Shown here one piece after another: positions 7,155 to 8,213 of a stretch of 8,213 nucleotides of DNA (position 1 is its first letter; every line of letters begins with the position of its first letter). The translations under genes and the position numbers were made by a program. The stretch is from Candidatus Methanophagales archaeon (GTDB taxonomy: Archaea; Halobacteriota; Syntropharchaeia; Alkanophagales; Methanospirareceae). The notes beneath the pieces are model-generated. The model saw nothing but the letters and a program-made list of their open reading frames with translations. It had not been told where the DNA came from and searched no databases. The stretch lies in contig PIXU01000097.1 of the NCBI GenBank assembly GCA_003601795.1, positions 1 to 8,213 on the forward strand, read 5' to 3'.

Positions 7155-7282
7155 GATTACACAGATTAGCACAGATTATAGGCAGCCATCACAAATTAAC
7201 CCGAATTTATTGTGCCAAAAAATCAGTGTAAATCTGTGTCCGGGAGTTAAAAAGATACTGATTAATGCAGATTAACTCAGAT
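7155..7282. repeat. inverted and direct repeats built of CAGATT words
   Basis: Left arm 7160-7177 and right arm 7221-7238 are complementary at about 15 of 18 positions (CACAGATT near one end, complementary to AATCTGTG). A third, direct copy of the same pattern lies at 7260-7282 and resembles 7155-7176 (GATTA, CAGATTA and CAGAT in the same order with small differences). The element starts about 20 nt after the rps7 stop, so the rps7 transcript would carry the hairpin in its 3' UTR. It may stabilise or end the message, or be a remnant of a dispersed repeat family; the sequence alone does not decide. Confidence 0.65.
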
Positions 7283-7364
7283 GACGGGATTACGTTTATT
7301 TTCGGGTGAAAAACTCTCACAAACATTTCCTTCGGAACCGTTATGGAAATGCTTGGGAAAGGTT

Positions 7365-7469
7365 TTAACATTCACTAAGTTTAATGTGCAGATAGGTTTT
7401 TAGGCTCTCTTTTTCTAAGGGCTCTTTTCCCATATTCAACATTGAAGAGATTTTTGGTATTGCACTCAT
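7365..7469 (-). pseudogene. short minus-strand ORF, possible N-terminal remnant of an antitoxin-like gene
   Basis: On the minus strand, ATG at 7469 opens a 34-codon frame that ends with TAA at 7365. It begins MSAIPKISSMLNMGKEPL and goes on with ESLKTYLHIKLSE before stopping. The pattern (short I-S-x-x-L-N/G-M helix, then KxSLxxYLxxKL) resembles, from memory, the N-terminus of small archaeal antitoxin-type proteins of about 80 residues, whose following part (an EIF...KYGV segment) is missing here. A strong ribosome binding site, AAGGAGGG at 7474-7481, lies 4 nt upstream, and a TATA box lies at 7550-7559. The intact expression signals with a short body suggest a gene truncated at its 3' end rather than noise, but a genuine 34-residue protein is possible. 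No toxin partner is seen downstream. Confidence 0.35.
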
Positions 7470-7473
7470 TTTT

Positions 7474-7481
7474 CCCTCCTT
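7474..7481 (-). promoter_or_regulatory. strong ribosome binding site for the minus-strand short ORF
   Basis: On the minus strand this reads AAGGAGGG, followed by AAAA and ATG at 7469. It is the best match to the consensus in the non-coding stretch. A second one, AGGAGGGG, lies at 7505-7512, 10 nt before an ATG-ATG pair at 7494-7489 that opens an overlapping 37-codon frame ending at 7381. Confidence 0.5.
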
Positions 7482-7549
7482 TTATTATCATCATTATGCA
7501 CAAACCCCTCCTATGAAAAAATCTTCCCCATATTTTTCGACTGCCTCTG

Positions 7550-7559
7550 TATATTTAAG
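7550..7559 (-). promoter_or_regulatory. archaeal TATA box for the minus-strand short ORF
   Basis: The minus strand reads CTTAAATATA, a good archaeal TATA element. A start about 26 nt downstream would fall near 7528, giving a leader of about 60 nt that contains both ribosome binding sites. Confidence 0.4.
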
Positions 7560-7711
7560 CTTTTCTATTTTTTCTCGACTTTTATTATTTATGACCCTGT
7601 GGCTACAGAATATCAAGTCAGAAGCATAGGAAAAGAAAGTAAAGGGAGATACAATTCAGGAGAAAGCAATTTCAAGATGAATATGAAGCGAATGTCTCAT
7701 CTTTCTCCTCA

Positions 7712-7861
7712 CTAAAAAGAGAAGCAAAATAGAAAGAAATGAAGAATATTTCTTCTTAGCTCAGGTACTTTTACAACATCGATAAAATCCATTCTATGCT
7801 CTTACCCAACGGCTTCAGCTCCCCCCATGGCTCCTATCGTAATGCATCCTGTCCCCCTCAT
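7712..7861 (-). pseudogene. possible decayed reading frame with one internal stop
   Basis: On the minus strand, ATG at 7861 opens a frame containing GCITIGAMGGAEAVG, meets TAA at 7804-7802, and continues in the same frame with EHRMDFIDVVKVPELRRNIL to a TAG at 7714-7712. Both pieces have protein-like composition compared with the surrounding low-complexity DNA, but neither has a clear ribosome binding site and I recognise no family. It may be a gene fragment interrupted by a nonsense mutation, or chance. Confidence 0.15.
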
Positions 7862-8056
7862 TCTTTATTCTTGCGATTGACCTGGTTATTGAGGACTTAC
7901 CGGGTCTTTACCACACTATTCTGGTTATTTAATTCTTTACATCAATTGTTTCAATCCCCAAAACCCAGACAAAATTCATTTCCGGTTTTAACTCAGGAGT
8001 TTAAGAGATAGAGAACTTACCCTCACATTAGCGGTCCATCAACTTTTCTCGTTATC

Positions 8057-8065
8057 TTTAAATAA
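8057..8065 (+). promoter_or_regulatory. TATA box of the gene at the right edge
   Basis: TTTAAATAA is centred near 8061. The usual 26-nt spacing puts the transcription start at about 8087, exactly at an ATG, which predicts a leaderless transcript. No Shine-Dalgarno sequence is seen between 8060 and 8087, in agreement. Confidence 0.5.
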
Positions 8066-8086
8066 CCGTTTCTTCTAATGGAGAAC

Positions 8087-8213
8087 ATGAACACAAAAGA
8101 GACAATTATAAATGTATCAAGGGATTTTTTAGCGTCGAACTCGACATCCCGACTGATTCGCTGGGTGATTGTTCTGTTCCTGCTGTTCAACGGCATTCCA
8201 CAGAAAACAGTCG
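8087..8213 (+). CDS. 5' part of an unidentified gene, perhaps a helix-turn-helix or transposase protein (cut by window end)
   Basis: The frame from ATG 8087 is open to the window edge and gives about 42 residues: MNTKETIINVSRDFLASNS, then TSRLIRWVIVLFLLFNGIPQ and KTV. An in-frame ATG at 8078 would add three residues, but the TATA spacing favours 8087 as a leaderless start. The RLIRWVIVLFLLFNGIPQKTV segment can be read as the first helix and turn of a helix-turn-helix of the kind found at the N-terminus of IS630-like transposases (an L...LFxxGxxQKxxA pattern); it is also hydrophobic enough to be a short membrane segment. Both readings are inferences from a short fragment. It is unrelated in function to the upstream ribosomal cluster and shares its strand only. 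Confidence 0.45.
   Translation, partial: MNTKETIINVSRDFLASNSTSRLIRWVIVLFLLFNGIPQKTV

Larger units (their letters stand above)
7135..8077. other. ~940-nt stretch without an intact recognisable gene
   Basis: No reading frame here has both plausible length and protein-like composition. It contains an inverted repeat of CAGATT words (7155-7282), T-runs at 7397-7401 and 7410-7414 that might end the ribosomal-protein transcript, a short minus-strand ORF with promoter and ribosome binding site (7365-7560), a purine-rich part (about 7620-7740) and a possible decayed minus-strand frame (7712-7861). From about 7865 to 8050 I see nothing beyond a nine-base direct repeat CTGGTTATT (7882 and 7921). The region reads as an accessory junction between the conserved cluster and an unrelated gene. 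Confidence 0.6.

Noticed and set aside
7325..7352. CATTTCC...GGAAATG hairpin as an intrinsic terminator
   Set aside because: The stem is only seven bases with a 14-base loop and no T-run directly after it.
7741..7755. GAAGAATATTTCTTC palindrome as a possible operator
   Set aside because: A six-base arm in AT-rich DNA is expected by chance, and no promoter or gene lies at a useful distance.
7948..7968. TTTCAATCCCC resembling the end of a CRISPR repeat
   Set aside because: It occurs once, with no spaced copies and no palindromic partner, so there is no array.
7796..8011. 71-codon + strand frame in the non-coding stretch
   Set aside because: It has no ribosome binding site or promoter at a fitting distance, a composition without recognisable domain pattern, and opposes the other weak signals in the region.

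Overview
The window is archaeal, almost certainly euryarchaeal. It carries the classic archaeal transcription/translation cluster in its usual order on the + strand: rpoA1 (RNA polymerase A', 5' end cut off by the window edge), rpoA2 (A''), rpl30e, nusA, rps12 and rps7. Archaeal marks are the split A'/A'' largest subunit, the short two-KH NusA, the L30e gene and Shine-Dalgarno sites of the GGTGA/GAGGT type. The host genes strongly prefer ATA for isoleucine and AGA/AGG for arginine. The repeat-rich gaps and codon habit recall ANME-1/Syntrophoarchaeales-type genomes, but that placement is only an impression.

Positions 2-7134 form one co-directional block. A' supplies the catalytic Mg site and bridge helix. 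A'' supplies the trigger loop and completes the active centre. L30e, S12 and S7 are ribosomal proteins, and NusA is an RNA-binding transcription factor. The genes are tightly packed (gaps of 54, 0, 6, 90 and 2 nt). The 90-nt nusA-rps12 gap is filled by a hairpin made of repeated GAGGT/ACCTC words.

The main surprise is in rpoA2. A 509-residue intein with an apparently intact two-motif LAGLIDADG homing endonuclease sits exactly in the trigger loop, between GEPGTQM and TLRTFH. Its isoleucine codons differ sharply from those of the flanking exteins, which supports horizontal arrival. No mature A'' can form without protein splicing.

After rps7 the usual continuation (fusA/tuf) is missing. About 940 nt follow without an intact recognisable gene. 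This stretch holds a second inverted repeat built from CAGATT words, a short minus-strand ORF with a good TATA box and ribosome binding site that looks like the surviving N-terminus of an antitoxin-type gene, and a second possible decayed reading frame. At the right edge a new + strand gene begins behind a TATA box, probably leaderless. Its first ~42 codons hint at a helix-turn-helix or transposase protein.
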